Source: Pseudomonadota bacterium | GTDB lineage: Bacteria > Pseudomonadota > Gammaproteobacteria > Nitrosococcales > Methylophagaceae | DNA length: 64,000 bases | Direction: 5' to 3' | Assembly: GCA_030576275.1 (NCBI GenBank) | Contig: JALIBN010000029.1 | Span: 52,014 to 116,013, forward strand | In this document: in pieces, positions 31,639 to 40,871 of the stretch | Layout of the letters: every line of letters starts with the position of its first letter | Numbering within the stretch: position 1 is the first letter of the stretch | Notes under the pieces: model-generated | The model's input: the letters and a program-made list of their open reading frames with translations, nothing else | Told to the model about the DNA's origin: nothing | Database searches by the model: none | Translations under genes and position numbers: made by a program

Positions 31639-32032
31639 GATCACCGCCAGCATTACATTTCATTTCAAAGGTGAGATATTTACGCCCAGTCTTGAGCTTA
31701 ATTTAGATGAAGTGATGCAACGCTATAATGGCCTGCCACCGCTACATGAAACGCTGGCAACTGGGAACAATATCGATAGCTATTCCTATCAATACGAAAT
31801 ATTGTTAGGCGAAGATATTCAATTTAGCGATGCCGAAGGTGATGCCGTATCGTTTTTAAACGATGGTCAATTTAACCAAATTGGATACGAGCATTTTTGG
31901 TTTCAAAAAAATATACTTAATCATCTACAAAAAATAATGATCACAGAGTTGGATATCGACGAAATTGAACAACACCCCAAAATCATACAAGCCATGCTCG
32001 CCGCTTTTGAATATGGTCGAGACTATAGATAG
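31628..32032 (+). CDS. Hypothetical protein
   Basis: A 134-residue, acidic, soluble protein. I do not recognise a family. The start overlaps the DUF1841 3' end by 11 bp, and TTGGA lies 8 nt upstream, which supports real translation and coupling. Composition (many Asp/Glu/Tyr/Asn, no TM helix, no cysteine) suggests a cytosolic protein. Blocks such as DEVMQRYNGLPPLHETLA and SYSYQYEILLGEDIQFSDAEGDAV are possible family signatures. Confidence 0.7.
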   Translation: MANKITASITFHFKGEIFTPSLELNLDEVMQRYNGLPPLHETLATGNNIDSYSYQYEILLGEDIQFSDAEGDAVSFLNDGQFNQIGYEHFWFQKNILNHLQKIMITELDIDEIEQHPKIIQAMLAAFEYGRDYR

Positions 32033-32043
32033 GGATTAAAACA

Positions 32044-33045
32044 ATGAATGTATTAGGATTTAATAGTAATGATGCGCCGCCACAACTGTTGGTAGAGCCA
32101 ATGCCAACTCCAACTGGCCATGATTTATTAATCAAAATTGATGCCATTGCCGTCAATCCCGTCGACACTAAAGTCATCGCGGGCATGACTGAAATATTAA
32201 ACTCACCACGCATCGTAGGTTGGGATGCCACTGGTACAGTTATAGCCACGGGTCAAAGCACCGTATTATTTAAGGCCGGTGATAAAGTATTTTATGCTGG
32301 AGACATAACGCGTCCAGGCTGTTACGCCAGCCATCAATTAGTAGACGAGCGAATCGTAGGCATAGCGCCATCGACCTTAACGCCTACACAAGTAGCGGCC
32401 ATGCCACTTACCAGTATTACGGCATGGGAAGCCTTATTTTCTCGACTAAAAATCACTGAACAACATGATGCTGGAAAAAACATATTGATTATTGGTGGGG
32501 CAGGCGGCGTAGGTTCAATCGCTATTCAACTTGCTAAAAAAATTGCCAAACTCAATGTCACTGCCACAGCATCACATACCGCATCTATTAATTGGTGTAA
32601 AAAAATGGGCGCCGATCAAATCATCAACCATCACGGTGATCTTACTCATCAATATCGCGCCCTAGGAATTAGAGATCCAGATTATATCTTGTGCTTAAAT
32701 GACACTGACCAACATTATGCCGCCATGGCTGATCTCATCGCACCACAAGGATTGATTTGTAGCATCGTAGGCAGTCAACAAAAACAAGATCTGGATAAGT
32801 TGAAATCGAAAAGTGCCGGTTTTATATGGGAATTTATGTTTACTCGCCCGATGTATAATACCCACGACCTAATTGCCCAACATCATCTATTAAACAATAT
32901 AGCCAAGCTACTTGATGAAGGAAAGATCATTAGCACATTGACTGAAAGTCTCGGGCCAATGAATGCGGAAAACATTCAAAAAGCACATCAACAGTTACTC
33001 AGCGGTACAACCATTGGCAAACTTGCGCTAACAGCACTCGTGTAA
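32044..33045 (+). CDS. Zinc-type alcohol dehydrogenase-like (quinone oxidoreductase) protein
   Basis: A 333-residue medium-chain dehydrogenase/reductase. The GroES-like N-terminal domain (AVNPVDTKV, GWDATGTVIATG, GDKVFYAGDI) is followed by a Rossmann domain with ILIIGGAGGVGSIAIQLAKK. The catalytic zinc ligands are absent, so it belongs to the quinone-oxidoreductase/ZADH1 branch that reduces quinones or enones with NADPH. It begins 11 bp after the preceding hypothetical gene. The substrate is unknown. Confidence 0.88.
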   Translation: MNVLGFNSNDAPPQLLVEPMPTPTGHDLLIKIDAIAVNPVDTKVIAGMTEILNSPRIVGWDATGTVIATGQSTVLFKAGDKVFYAGDITRPGCYASHQLVDERIVGIAPSTLTPTQVAAMPLTSITAWEALFSRLKITEQHDAGKNILIIGGAGGVGSIAIQLAKKIAKLNVTATASHTASINWCKKMGADQIINHHGDLTHQYRALGIRDPDYILCLNDTDQHYAAMADLIAPQGLICSIVGSQQKQDLDKLKSKSAGFIWEFMFTRPMYNTHDLIAQHHLLNNIAKLLDEGKIISTLTESLGPMNAENIQKAHQQLLSGTTIGKLALTALV

Positions 33046-33185
33046 AGGCCTTATATCGCCATATGTCATGTTGGTAAAACAAATAATATAGTGCCTACAA
33101 AGGCCGAAATATAGAGATGGTTTCACCCAGAACAATATACCGTATAATTACTAGTTTAAATCACTTCACCCTAGGGCTTTTAATC

Positions 33186-33656
33186 ATGGTCACGCAAAAA
33201 CCAGGCAAATTCATTGTTGGCAGTATCGTTACTTTTCTTATTATTTTTGGCGTCATTAAAATCGTACTTTTGTCATCGCAAGATGCTGGAAAACAAGCTG
33301 TAACTCCAGAAAGCATGACTGCAGAAGATGTCGCGGAGCGAATTAAACCGATTGCTCAAACTTATATCGGTGAAGCACCTGTAGTTGCTGCTGTTGTTGA
33401 GGAAGAAGAAATCGTCGGTGGTGGTCAGCAAATAGTCACCCAAGTATGTTCAATGTGTCACAGCTCGGGCATGATGAATTCGCCTAAACTAGGCAGTAAA
33501 GCTGATTGGGCTCCTCGCATCGAAAAAGGCATTGAGACTCTGTATAGTAACGCGATCAACGGCATTAATATGATGCCAGCGCGTGGCGGTCGTCCTGATT
33601 TAAGTGATGATGATATTAAAGCAGCTGTTGATTATATGGTATCGCTAGCTAAATAA
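33186..33656 (+). CDS. Cytochrome c5 family protein
   Basis: A 156-residue membrane-anchored class I cytochrome c. A TM helix (about residues 8-30) precedes an Ala/Glu/Val-rich linker. The c5 domain binds haem by CSMCH (Cys88-His92), with distal Met in NGINMMPARGGRPDLSDDD. The ATG at 33186 is chosen because the anchor follows directly and AGGGC lies upstream; the ATG at 33117 would add 23 unlikely residues. A likely electron donor to terminal oxidases such as the cbb3 complex encoded elsewhere in this window. Confidence 0.9.
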   Translation: MVTQKPGKFIVGSIVTFLIIFGVIKIVLLSSQDAGKQAVTPESMTAEDVAERIKPIAQTYIGEAPVVAAVVEEEEIVGGGQQIVTQVCSMCHSSGMMNSPKLGSKADWAPRIEKGIETLYSNAINGINMMPARGGRPDLSDDDIKAAVDYMVSLAK

Positions 33657-33664
33657 GTTTTGTA

Positions 33665-33693
33665 AAAAAAGCCCGCATTTAGCGGGCTTTTTT
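33665..33693. terminator. Bidirectional terminator after cytochrome c5
   Basis: AAAAAAGCCCGC-ATTTA-GCGGGCTTTTTT: a perfect stem with a six-T tail on both strands, serving the plus-strand cytochrome gene and the convergent VF530 gene. Confidence 0.92.
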
Positions 33694-33729
33694 ATATCCA
33701 TAATTCATGTTTTGTTTAACGTGATGCTA

Positions 33730-33945
33730 TCAAGCTTCATTAACCAGTTTGATATAAAGCTTTTCAACTTTAGTCCTAGCCCATGGCGTTTTTCTCAAAA
33801 ACTTAAGGCTCGATTTAATGCTTGGTTCACTATTAAAACAATTGATATCAACCTGAGCACCCATTTCTTCCCAGCCTAATTGTTCAACCAACTTAATAAG
33901 AATTTGCTCTAATGTAATGCCGTTGAGTGGATCTGTCTGCTTCAT
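33730..33945 (-). CDS. VF530 family DNA-binding protein
   Basis: A 71-residue protein of the VF530/DUF2132 family: [53 protein letters not shown] covers nearly the whole domain. The structure of Aliivibrio VF530 is a small helical fold proposed to bind DNA. No experimentally defined role is known to me. The gene stands alone, convergent with cytochrome c5. Confidence 0.87.
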   Translation of the reverse strand: MKQTDPLNGITLEQILIKLVEQLGWEEMGAQVDINCFNSEPSIKSSLKFLRKTPWARTKVEKLYIKLVNEA

Positions 33946-34085
33946 GTAGTCACTTTCAATAATTTGTGTATGTAAATTAAGATTAACAGAAAAAACACTT
34001 AAAATCTGTTACAGTTTTCATATTTAAAGCAGTGCGTCAACCTGACAATACTGTATCTATACCACCTAATATCAAGGCTTTATTT

Positions 34086-34613
34086 GTGACCAATAATGAT
34101 GTTTTACGCCGTATCCGTTATACCTTCGACTTTAATGATACAAAGATGATTGCGCTTTTTACTGCCGCTGAAGCTGAGGTTTCACGTGAACAAATCAGTA
34201 ACTGGATGAAAAAAGAAGAAGATCCAGATTATCAAAATTGTGGTGACCAGCAATTAGCCACATTCCTTAATGGCTTAATCAACGATCGCCGTGGTAAAAA
34301 AGAAGGTGAACAACCTAAACCTGAGAAAAAATTAACTAATAATATTATTCTCAGAAAACTCACCATTGCATTAAATCTAAAAGCAGAAGATGTATTAGAA
34401 GTTTTAGAATTAGCCGATTTACGAATTAGTAAACATGAGCTTAGCGCGTTTTTCCGTAAAGCTGATCATAAACACTACCGTAACTGTAAAGATCAAATCT
34501 TACGCAATTTCCTACAAGGCTTACAACTTCAACTACGCCCTTCTGACACAGAAGTTGAAGCAAGCGATGACGTCGAAACTGAAGATAAACCTGCATTTCA
34601 GTGGAAGAAATAA
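34086..34613 (+). CDS. DUF1456 family protein (YehS-like)
   Basis: A 175-residue protein with two DUF1456 repeats: TNNDVLRRIRYTFDFND...FLNGLINDRRGK and NNIILRKLTIALNLKAEDVLEVL...FLQGLQLQLR. It resembles E. coli YehS, of unknown function. I use the GTG at 34086: AAGG lies 8 nt upstream and the residue start matches YehS. A longer GTG start at 34032 would add 18 unrelated residues. The C-terminus has an extra acidic tail. Confidence 0.87.
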   Translation: MTNNDVLRRIRYTFDFNDTKMIALFTAAEAEVSREQISNWMKKEEDPDYQNCGDQQLATFLNGLINDRRGKKEGEQPKPEKKLTNNIILRKLTIALNLKAEDVLEVLELADLRISKHELSAFFRKADHKHYRNCKDQILRNFLQGLQLQLRPSDTEVEASDDVETEDKPAFQWKK

Positions 34614-34817
34614 CAAAGCTTAGCACCACAGCTTGACCCAAAAATGAACATCAAGGACGATGTCCATTTAGACTTAACATTCTTGCTTTAGCTATTGCTC
34701 ACCGAATATTTACTGTGAACGATTCATCCACAATGAACACCTGATAATTCCTTTGCGTTGATCGATGGGCCGTTGCTGACCCCCAACCACATTACAAACA
34801 TTGCTTAAAATAAATTT

Positions 34818-35840
34818 TTAATCAATGTTTGCTAGCTTTATCACTTTTCCTGCCGTTGCTGATGCTAATGCACCTTCAATTGCTTTACAGTTCGCCTTGG
34901 CATCAGCAAACGATAATGCCGGTTGTGTATTATTTAATACACAATCACTAAAGTGCTCGATTTCAAGTACAAAATGATTAGCAATATCTAATTCAACATT
35001 GTGCTGTTCACCGGCATCAGTCCACCAAGAAATGACAGGTGCATCATCAGGGTTTTGCCAAACGGTATCGCACTTAATCCCACCTAGCGTTCCAATAATC
35101 TCGTATTCACTACGACGTGCACGTTCAAAACTCATATCAAAATGAGCGAATTTACCATCGCCATAATCCAGCACACCACTTAAACTAATATCAGCACCAC
35201 TTTCAAGAAATTTAGCCATCGCTGTTACGGCTATAGGTTCGCTGGTAAACCACTTACGGGCTGTATGAATAGCATAGGGGCCTATATCCCACATCGCACC
35301 ACCACCATGAGCAATATCTTTTTCAAGACGATACATGCGTGCAGGTTTCATCGAAAATGAAAAACAAGTGTTTACCGTACGTACATCGCCGATGGCACCT
35401 GAATCAATTACTTTTTGTACATAAGCATGTTGAGGGTGGAAACCATACATAAAACCTTCCATCACCGTTACATTATGTTCAATAGCGGCGGCTTCAATGG
35501 CTTCGATATCTTTCACCGTTAATGCCATCGGTTTTTCTATTAAGACATGTTTACCTTTGGCAATTGCTTTCAAGGCCCATTCGGCATGTTCATCGTTCGC
35601 CATCGGCAAATAAATCGCATCGATGTCGGCATTATTGAGTAAATCCTCAGGGTTATCTAAGGTAAGCACATCTGTCTCTTGCGGCGCATATTTAGCTAAG
35701 GTTGTAGCCGCGGCACCCTTGCGGCGACTCGCGATAGCGATCAACTTCGCATTACTGGCTTCTACAATAGCGGGCATCAGACGCTCATTTACACGTGCAG
35801 CGCCAAGAATTCCCCAACGTAATACTGACTGATTCGACAT
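34818..35840 (-). CDS. Gfo/Idh/MocA family oxidoreductase
   Basis: A 340-residue NAD(P)-dependent dehydrogenase. The N-terminal Rossmann segment LRWGILGAARVNERLMPAI and the conserved Lys-containing EKPMAL motif are present. The substrate domain starts MEGFMYGFHPQH and carries GGGAMWDIGPYAI with the family Asp. Substrates in the family are sugars, inositols or dihydrodiols; none can be assigned. The ATG at 35840 has GGAAG five bases upstream. It is a stand-alone gene. Confidence 0.88.
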   Translation of the reverse strand: MSNQSVLRWGILGAARVNERLMPAIVEASNAKLIAIASRRKGAAATTLAKYAPQETDVLTLDNPEDLLNNADIDAIYLPMANDEHAEWALKAIAKGKHVLIEKPMALTVKDIEAIEAAAIEHNVTVMEGFMYGFHPQHAYVQKVIDSGAIGDVRTVNTCFSFSMKPARMYRLEKDIAHGGGAMWDIGPYAIHTARKWFTSEPIAVTAMAKFLESGADISLSGVLDYGDGKFAHFDMSFERARRSEYEIIGTLGGIKCDTVWQNPDDAPVISWWTDAGEQHNVELDIANHFVLEIEHFSDCVLNNTQPALSFADAKANCKAIEGALASATAGKVIKLANID

Positions 35841-35994
35841 AATAACTTCCAAAATTTAAAATTAGAGAACATCATAACCATTAAACAGGTTTAACTTCAA
35901 CATTGTAAAACCCTGTAATTTTAATGTTTTTATATGACTTTTTTTAGCCTATGCTAGTAAAAACTTACTTTTCAAACTAACTAAAGGAACCTTT

Positions 35995-36501
35995 ATGACT
36001 ATCGAAGTTGGACAACGCTTACCTACTGGTAAATTAACTGAATGTATTGAATTTGACCCTGAAAATGGTTGCCCTGTAAATCCTCAACCACAAGATGTAG
36101 CAGAGATTACCAAAGGCAAAAAAGTGGTTATTTTTGGAGTGCCCGGCGCATTCACACCTCTTTGCTCGGCTCAACACTTACCCGGCTATGTGCAATTTGC
36201 TGATCAAATTAAAGCTAAAGGCGCTGATGAAATTTGGTGTTTATCCGTTAATGATGCCTTCGTAATGGCGGCTTGGGGTAAACAAAATGAAGCTGCCGGC
36301 AAAGTACGTATGATGGCTGACGGCAGTGCGGTATATACCAAAGCATTAGGCTTAGATCGGGACTTAACTGGCGGCGGCATGGGCGTACGTTGCTTCCGTT
36401 TTGCGATGATTGTTGAAGATGGCATTGTGACTTACTTGGGTGTTGAAGGCTCAGGCGAGTTCGGCGTATCAAAAGCTGAAACGATTTTAGAAAACCTATA
36501 A
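35995..36501 (+). CDS. Peroxiredoxin (Prx5/AhpE-like)
   Basis: A 168-residue thiol peroxidase of the atypical Prx5 group. It has VPGAFTPLCSAQHLPGY with the peroxidatic Cys57, an active-site Thr in the PxxxTxxC pattern, and Arg in MGVRCFRFAMIVEDG. A second cysteine in that C-terminal block could resolve the disulfide, though Prx5 enzymes often use glutathione/glutaredoxin. No fused glutaredoxin domain. A strong AAAGGA precedes the ATG. Convergent with rpiA through a shared terminator. Confidence 0.92.
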   Translation: MTIEVGQRLPTGKLTECIEFDPENGCPVNPQPQDVAEITKGKKVVIFGVPGAFTPLCSAQHLPGYVQFADQIKAKGADEIWCLSVNDAFVMAAWGKQNEAAGKVRMMADGSAVYTKALGLDRDLTGGGMGVRCFRFAMIVEDGIVTYLGVEGSGEFGVSKAETILENL

Positions 36502-36511
36502 CTATAAACTT

Positions 36512-36551
36512 TACGGAACCAGCCCAAATTGATCCTTGGGCTAGTTCCGTA
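36512..36551. terminator. Bidirectional terminator between peroxiredoxin and rpiA
   Basis: Arms 36512-36527 and 36536-36551 pair over 16 bp with one mismatch (TACGGAACCAGCCCAA against TTGGGCTAGTTCCGTA) around an 8-nt loop. The right arm overlaps the last codons of rpiA. Confidence 0.7.
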
Positions 36552-37242
36552 CAATAATTTCACCCTTATCGCCAATGAAAATAGTGGTGGCTAGTTGGTA
36601 AAAAATGCCATGCGCTATAATGCCTGGCACAGCATTGAGTTCAGCATTAAGTTCTTCGGCATTAAGACTGGCATCAAACACCATATCAATAATTAAATTA
36701 CCTTGTGAACTAATCGCTAAGCCATCGCCATTGGCATTTTTTCGTAAATCTCCCGCACCACCAATCTGTTGCAAACTTCGCAAGACCATTTGCCATGAAA
36801 ACGGAGAAACTTCTACCGGAATAGGGAATAGTTCACCAATACGGGTCACTATTTTGCTGTTATCTACCAGCACATAAAATTCCGCACTGGCTTTCGCTAA
36901 TAGTTTTTCCTTCACTAAATCAAAGCCGCGTCCTTTTAGTAGGCTCATTCCTGGCGAGACTTCATCAGCGCCATCGACATATAAATCGAGTTGGCTGAGA
37001 TGTTCTATCGCCATCATAGTTAACCCAAGTTGCTGTGCTTTTATCGTACTGACAACTGAACTCGCTACGGTAGTAAACTGCAAATTTTCTTGCTGTTTGC
37101 GATGAGCTAATTGTTCAATAAAATAATTTGCTGTCGAACCGGTGCCTAAGCCAACAATCATGCCTTCCTCCACTAAGTTGGCGGCATAGTTTGCTACGCG
37201 TTGTTTATCGTTGATTTCAGTTGGTAGATTTTGTTGTGACAT
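36541..37242 (-). CDS. rpiA: Ribose-5-phosphate isomerase A
   Basis: A 233-residue enzyme interconverting ribose-5-phosphate and ribulose-5-phosphate (pentose phosphate pathway). GLGTGSTANYFIEQL binds phosphate, DLYVDGADEVSPG holds catalytic Asp residues, and KGRGFDLVKEKLLA carries the catalytic Lys-Glu region; the usual GGGA is GRGF here, a mild divergence. The ATG at 37242 is taken because GGAGAG lies just upstream; the longer frame adds 15 non-family residues. Confidence 0.94.
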   Translation of the reverse strand: MSQQNLPTEINDKQRVANYAANLVEEGMIVGLGTGSTANYFIEQLAHRKQQENLQFTTVASSVVSTIKAQQLGLTMMAIEHLSQLDLYVDGADEVSPGMSLLKGRGFDLVKEKLLAKASAEFYVLVDNSKIVTRIGELFPIPVEVSPFSWQMVLRSLQQIGGAGDLRKNANGDGLAISSQGNLIIDMVFDASLNAEELNAELNAVPGIIAHGIFYQLATTIFIGDKGEIIVRN

Positions 37243-37320
37243 TGGCTCTCTCCGGTTTGCAACTTGGCAAAAACTAGCTACCAGCATACCATGCTATTTT
37301 GTGTTTATTAAGGGATTATC

Positions 37321-38208
37321 ATGACAATTAATATTGATAATATTGTTCAAAAAATTGAGCAAACAACGGGCCATGTCTTAAAAAATTATCGCCTCAACTC
37401 GATTGGTGGCGGCAGCATTAATGACGCTTATCAATTACAATCAGGTCAACAATCCTATTTCATTAAGCTTAATCGACCACAACTCTCGGCAATGTTCGAA
37501 GCAGAAGCGCTCGGCCTAGAAGAAATGCGAGCATTAAATTGCGTACGGATCCCTGAAGTCATTTGTCACGGGCAAACCACTGAACATAGTTATATAGTAT
37601 TGGAATACATTCAACTTGGTAACTTACGTGGTCAAGCAAGTCAGCGACTGGGTATACAGCTAGCCCAATTACATCGTCACAGCCAACCGTATTATGGTTG
37701 GCAAATTAATAATACTATCGGCAGTACAGCACAACATAATAATCGTGAACATGATTGGCTGAGCTTTTGGCAGCAACATAGGCTAGGTCAACAGCTCAAA
37801 TTTGCATCTAAAAATGGATTTGGATCTCGCTTGCAGGATAAGGGTGAATTATTGTTAGAAAATCTTCATCTGTTTTTTGAAACTTATACGCCTGTTCCCG
37901 CCTTATTACATGGTGATTTATGGGGTGGTAATGCCGGCGTAGATCCACAAGGTAATCCTGTTATTTTTGATCCTGCTTGTTACTATGGTGACCGTGAAAC
38001 AGATATTGCCATGACTGAATTATTTGGTGGTTTTGGTGCAGGTTTCTTCGCAACATACCAAGCAGAATATCCCCTAGATTCGGGCTATAAAACTAGAAAA
38101 ACGCTTTATAACCTTTACCATATCCTTAACCATATCAATCTTTTTGGTAGCAGTTATGTAGGACAAGCTGACGATATGCTCGAACAACTATTATCTGAAA
38201 TAAAATGA
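37321..38208 (+). CDS. Fructosamine kinase family protein
   Basis: A 295-residue kinase-like protein of the fructosamine/ketosamine-3-kinase family. GGGSINDAYQL forms the nucleotide loop. LLHGDLWGGNAG is the catalytic HGD motif with Asn, and VIFDPACYYGDRETDIAMTELFGGFG contains the metal-binding Asp. Family members phosphorylate glycated amines, aiding deglycation or repair. It is divergent from rpiA, an apt neighbour since ribose-phosphate-derived adducts are substrates in bacteria. Confidence 0.92.
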   Translation: MTINIDNIVQKIEQTTGHVLKNYRLNSIGGGSINDAYQLQSGQQSYFIKLNRPQLSAMFEAEALGLEEMRALNCVRIPEVICHGQTTEHSYIVLEYIQLGNLRGQASQRLGIQLAQLHRHSQPYYGWQINNTIGSTAQHNNREHDWLSFWQQHRLGQQLKFASKNGFGSRLQDKGELLLENLHLFFETYTPVPALLHGDLWGGNAGVDPQGNPVIFDPACYYGDRETDIAMTELFGGFGAGFFATYQAEYPLDSGYKTRKTLYNLYHILNHINLFGSSYVGQADDMLEQLLSEIK

Positions 38209-38390
38209 ACTCGAAAATAATTCAATTACCTAAAAAAGTCCTTCGATACGCCACTTCGAATAATACGATTGCGAATAAGTAGCTATCAATAAAATCATAT
38301 TTTCATTATTGGCCGATAACATGGGATATTGATGCTAATATTATTAAATAAGCCATTTATTTCAAGTATATTAATGGGTAATTTCTGCTG

Positions 38391-38813
38391 ATGAAAAAAA
38401 CTGAACGACAATTCATTCGCCATCCAACAGCCGTCCCGCTACTCTTTAATTTGGATGATAGACCAGAAAAAATACAGGTGAAAGATGTCGGAGACGGTGG
38501 CTTATGTTTTATATGCCACCAGAGTATTAATGCGGGAGAACACATCCACATTACTATCCCTATCAGCGATCATCAATTTGATGCTCATGGCATTGTTCGA
38601 TGGTGTAAACACAATGGCAACCAGTTTTTAATTGGCGTTGCTTTTCAACAAGAATCAGTTATTTTCGCGATTCGTATGGTTGAACAAGTTTGTCACATTG
38701 AAAATTATCGTAAAAAAATATTGGCTGAGACTGGCACTGTACTGACCAGTGAGCAAGCGGCGAAAGAGTGGATTTCTCATTATGCTAAGGACTTTCCTCG
38801 CTTATTAAGCTAA
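38391..38813 (+). CDS. PilZ domain protein
   Basis: A 140-residue protein with an N-terminal PilZ domain that may bind cyclic di-GMP. RQFIRHP supplies an RxxxR-like start (R7..R11) and DVGDGGLCF the D/NxSxxG-equivalent, where Ser is replaced by Asp-Gly (VGDGG). FDAHGIVRWC continues the barrel. The C-terminal 45 residues are helical and unrecognised. It is a stand-alone gene. The altered second motif makes ligand binding uncertain. Confidence 0.8.
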   Translation: MKKTERQFIRHPTAVPLLFNLDDRPEKIQVKDVGDGGLCFICHQSINAGEHIHITIPISDHQFDAHGIVRWCKHNGNQFLIGVAFQQESVIFAIRMVEQVCHIENYRKKILAETGTVLTSEQAAKEWISHYAKDFPRLLS

Positions 38814-38975
38814 TAAGCTGTCAACGAATACGTTACATACGAAGTATTCAAACCAACTAGAAACTCGCGTATTATCTAATCTTGTTCCAAATTAAAGTTT
38901 ATGGATATATTCAGCTAATTGCATTAGCTCGGCCATATAGTTAAGCTAACAACGATGGTATATTAGGGCGTGACC

Positions 38976-39620
38976 GTGAACATTAGTTTTTTAATTTTAT
39001 TATTAAGCATTTATTTAAGTACACAAGCGAGTGAACGTCTTCAAGGTATCTCAGGCTCGACGGGAAAGACTACCATTCCATTTTCAAAATTATTTAATGA
39101 TGGCCGTGAAAATGATAATGTTGACACTACAGGCAAACGACGACGAGAAGAGATTACTCTAAAAACTAAGCTTGAAGCTGAACTAGATGTAGCAAAAATC
39201 AAAGATGGCGAGCGGCATAGTGCCATCAAAGATGGCTCGGCCAGCTTTTCGCCTGATCAAGAAAAAGAATACGCAGATACCTTGCCTGAAATTGATATTA
39301 TTTCAGACATTAATCCCCAAGTTGAAGACATCATCAATAAACTTCAAGCAAAAGACGTGAAGCCTATGGTACAAAAAGCACACAAAAGGCCGACCCAAGT
39401 GTTCATTAATGACAGTTTCATAATAGTGAGTAAGAATGAATCCTCACCCTCCCAAGCTAAAAATAACACCCACAATTCAAATAACCAAACTGGCGCCGTT
39501 CAGGCTAAGAATGATAACTGCGCAAAAGAAAAAGTATATTCACTTGATGTTGCTAATGCATCACAATACCAACGCCTAGAAGATTTCCCCTTCACCTACG
39601 AATGCGTTATACGGAGATAA
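38976..39620 (+). CDS. Hypothetical secreted protein
   Basis: A 214-residue protein with an N-terminal signal peptide (VNISFLILLLSIYLSTQAS, likely cut after QAS). The long, highly polar, Lys/Asp/Asn-rich low-complexity middle region has no recognisable domain. Two cysteines lie near the C-terminus (NCAKEK and YECVIRR) and could form a disulfide. The GTG at 38976 is used because AGGG lies 7 nt upstream; a GTG at 38970 is in frame. Function unknown, likely periplasmic and partly disordered. Confidence 0.6.
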   Translation: MNISFLILLLSIYLSTQASERLQGISGSTGKTTIPFSKLFNDGRENDNVDTTGKRRREEITLKTKLEAELDVAKIKDGERHSAIKDGSASFSPDQEKEYADTLPEIDIISDINPQVEDIINKLQAKDVKPMVQKAHKRPTQVFINDSFIIVSKNESSPSQAKNNTHNSNNQTGAVQAKNDNCAKEKVYSLDVANASQYQRLEDFPFTYECVIRR

Positions 39621-39776
39621 AGTAGCGTTATTTAGTGCCGACTTGCTTTGATACTGTCACACGATAATCTAAGCTAAAACACACATTTTTCAGGCCAAGT
39701 TTGATCAGAACTGTATAAAACAAAATAAAGAAGTTAAAATACCATTTACTCACATTATCAATCACATAGAGGCTAT

Positions 39777-40271
39777 ATGGGACAAATAAAAGTACTATTC
39801 GTGTGCATGGGCAATATATGCCGCTCACCGACTGCAGAAGGTGTATTTAACAAATTTATTGACGATAAAGGAACAGCTAATCGTTTTGTTGTCGATTCTG
39901 CCGGAACACACGCCTACCACATTGGCGAACAATCTGATGCACGATCTCAACAAACAGCACGTAGTCGCGGTATAGACTTGTCAAAAATTCGAGCTCGCAA
40001 AGTGATGCCATCAGATTTTGAAAATTTTGACCATATCCTAGCGATGGATACCGATAACTACAATATACTAATAGATTCCAGTCCAAGTCAGCACCGCCAC
40101 AAAATCAAACTATTTTTGGATTATGCTCCTGAACGAAAAGAAAAAAATGTACCCGATCCTTATTACGACGGGCAAAATGGTTTTGATCACGTATTTGACT
40201 TAATTGACGATGCCTCAAAAGGTTTTTATCAGTCGGTCATCGATCTGAGTCACTTTAATAAACGATCATAG
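39777..40271 (+). CDS. Low-molecular-weight protein-tyrosine phosphatase
   Basis: A 164-residue phosphatase with the CX5R P-loop at the N-terminus, VLFVCMGNICRSP (nucleophile Cys10, Arg16), and the general-acid Asp in VPDPYYDG. Members dephosphorylate protein tyrosine, sometimes in exopolysaccharide regulation, but no BY-kinase or polysaccharide gene is adjacent. An arsenate reductase role is less likely because the second redox cysteines are missing. Confidence 0.93.
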   Translation: MGQIKVLFVCMGNICRSPTAEGVFNKFIDDKGTANRFVVDSAGTHAYHIGEQSDARSQQTARSRGIDLSKIRARKVMPSDFENFDHILAMDTDNYNILIDSSPSQHRHKIKLFLDYAPERKEKNVPDPYYDGQNGFDHVFDLIDDASKGFYQSVIDLSHFNKRS

Positions 40272-40477
40272 ATTCAAATTCTTGTAGTGTTATTTATGAT
40301 TTTTATGTCTATAAGTTATCACCACGATACTCATAATAAGATTCAGATATCAATTATTACCTAATCTTGATTTCAATTACTTGCCAATAATTCCAACTAA
40401 ATAACATTGTCTTAACAGCCAATCATGACAGACCCTTTATGTAAGTTATCAGGCAAAATATGTATTTTTGCCAACAA

Positions 40478-40486
40478 TGATATAAT
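40478..40486 (+). promoter_or_regulatory. Extended -10 promoter upstream of oadG
   Basis: TGATATAAT forms a consensus extended -10 (TGnTATAAT) about 70 bp before the oadG start. The -35 position has only a weak match (ATATGT), as tolerated for extended -10 promoters. Confidence 0.5.
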
Positions 40487-40555
40487 ATTCGGCTGATTGT
40501 CGTTACTGTTTTCAGTTTAATGGCTTAACTTGTTGATTGTTCAAGGGGAAGTTAG

Positions 40556-40837
40556 ATGGAATCGTCTAGTCTAATGAATGAAGGTTTAACCTTAATGCTG
40601 TTTGGCATGGGGTTTGTATTTCTTTTTTTGACCTTATTGGTTGGTGCGACCACGCTCATGTCACGCATCATTACCAAATACGAAAAAAATGTTGGAGCGC
40701 TACCAGAAGGTGGTGTGCCTTCACCTACAGCTGTTATTCCTCGACATGGTCCGCTTGCTAATCCTCACGTAGAAGACAGTACGCTAATATCCGTAATAAG
40801 TGCTGCGGTTCATAAATACCGTTCGCGTCACAAATAA
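40556..40837 (+). CDS. oadG: Oxaloacetate decarboxylase gamma subunit
   Basis: A 93-residue single-TM protein (helix about residues 12-36, LMLFGMGFVFLFLTLLVGATT). A polar tail ends near the HKYRSRHK terminus. OadG assembles the sodium-pumping decarboxylase and contributes to the catalytic zinc site. It opens the oadG-A-B operon. A GAAG binding site lies 8 nt before the ATG. Confidence 0.88.
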   Translation: MESSSLMNEGLTLMLFGMGFVFLFLTLLVGATTLMSRIITKYEKNVGALPEGGVPSPTAVIPRHGPLANPHVEDSTLISVISAAVHKYRSRHK

Positions 40838-40871
40838 TCACATTTAGCTTTTCACTATTAAGGCCATAACC

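Noticed and set aside
36204..36472. Minus-strand frames within the peroxiredoxin gene
   Set aside because: They are out-of-frame shadows of a well-supported gene, with no ribosome site or family motif.
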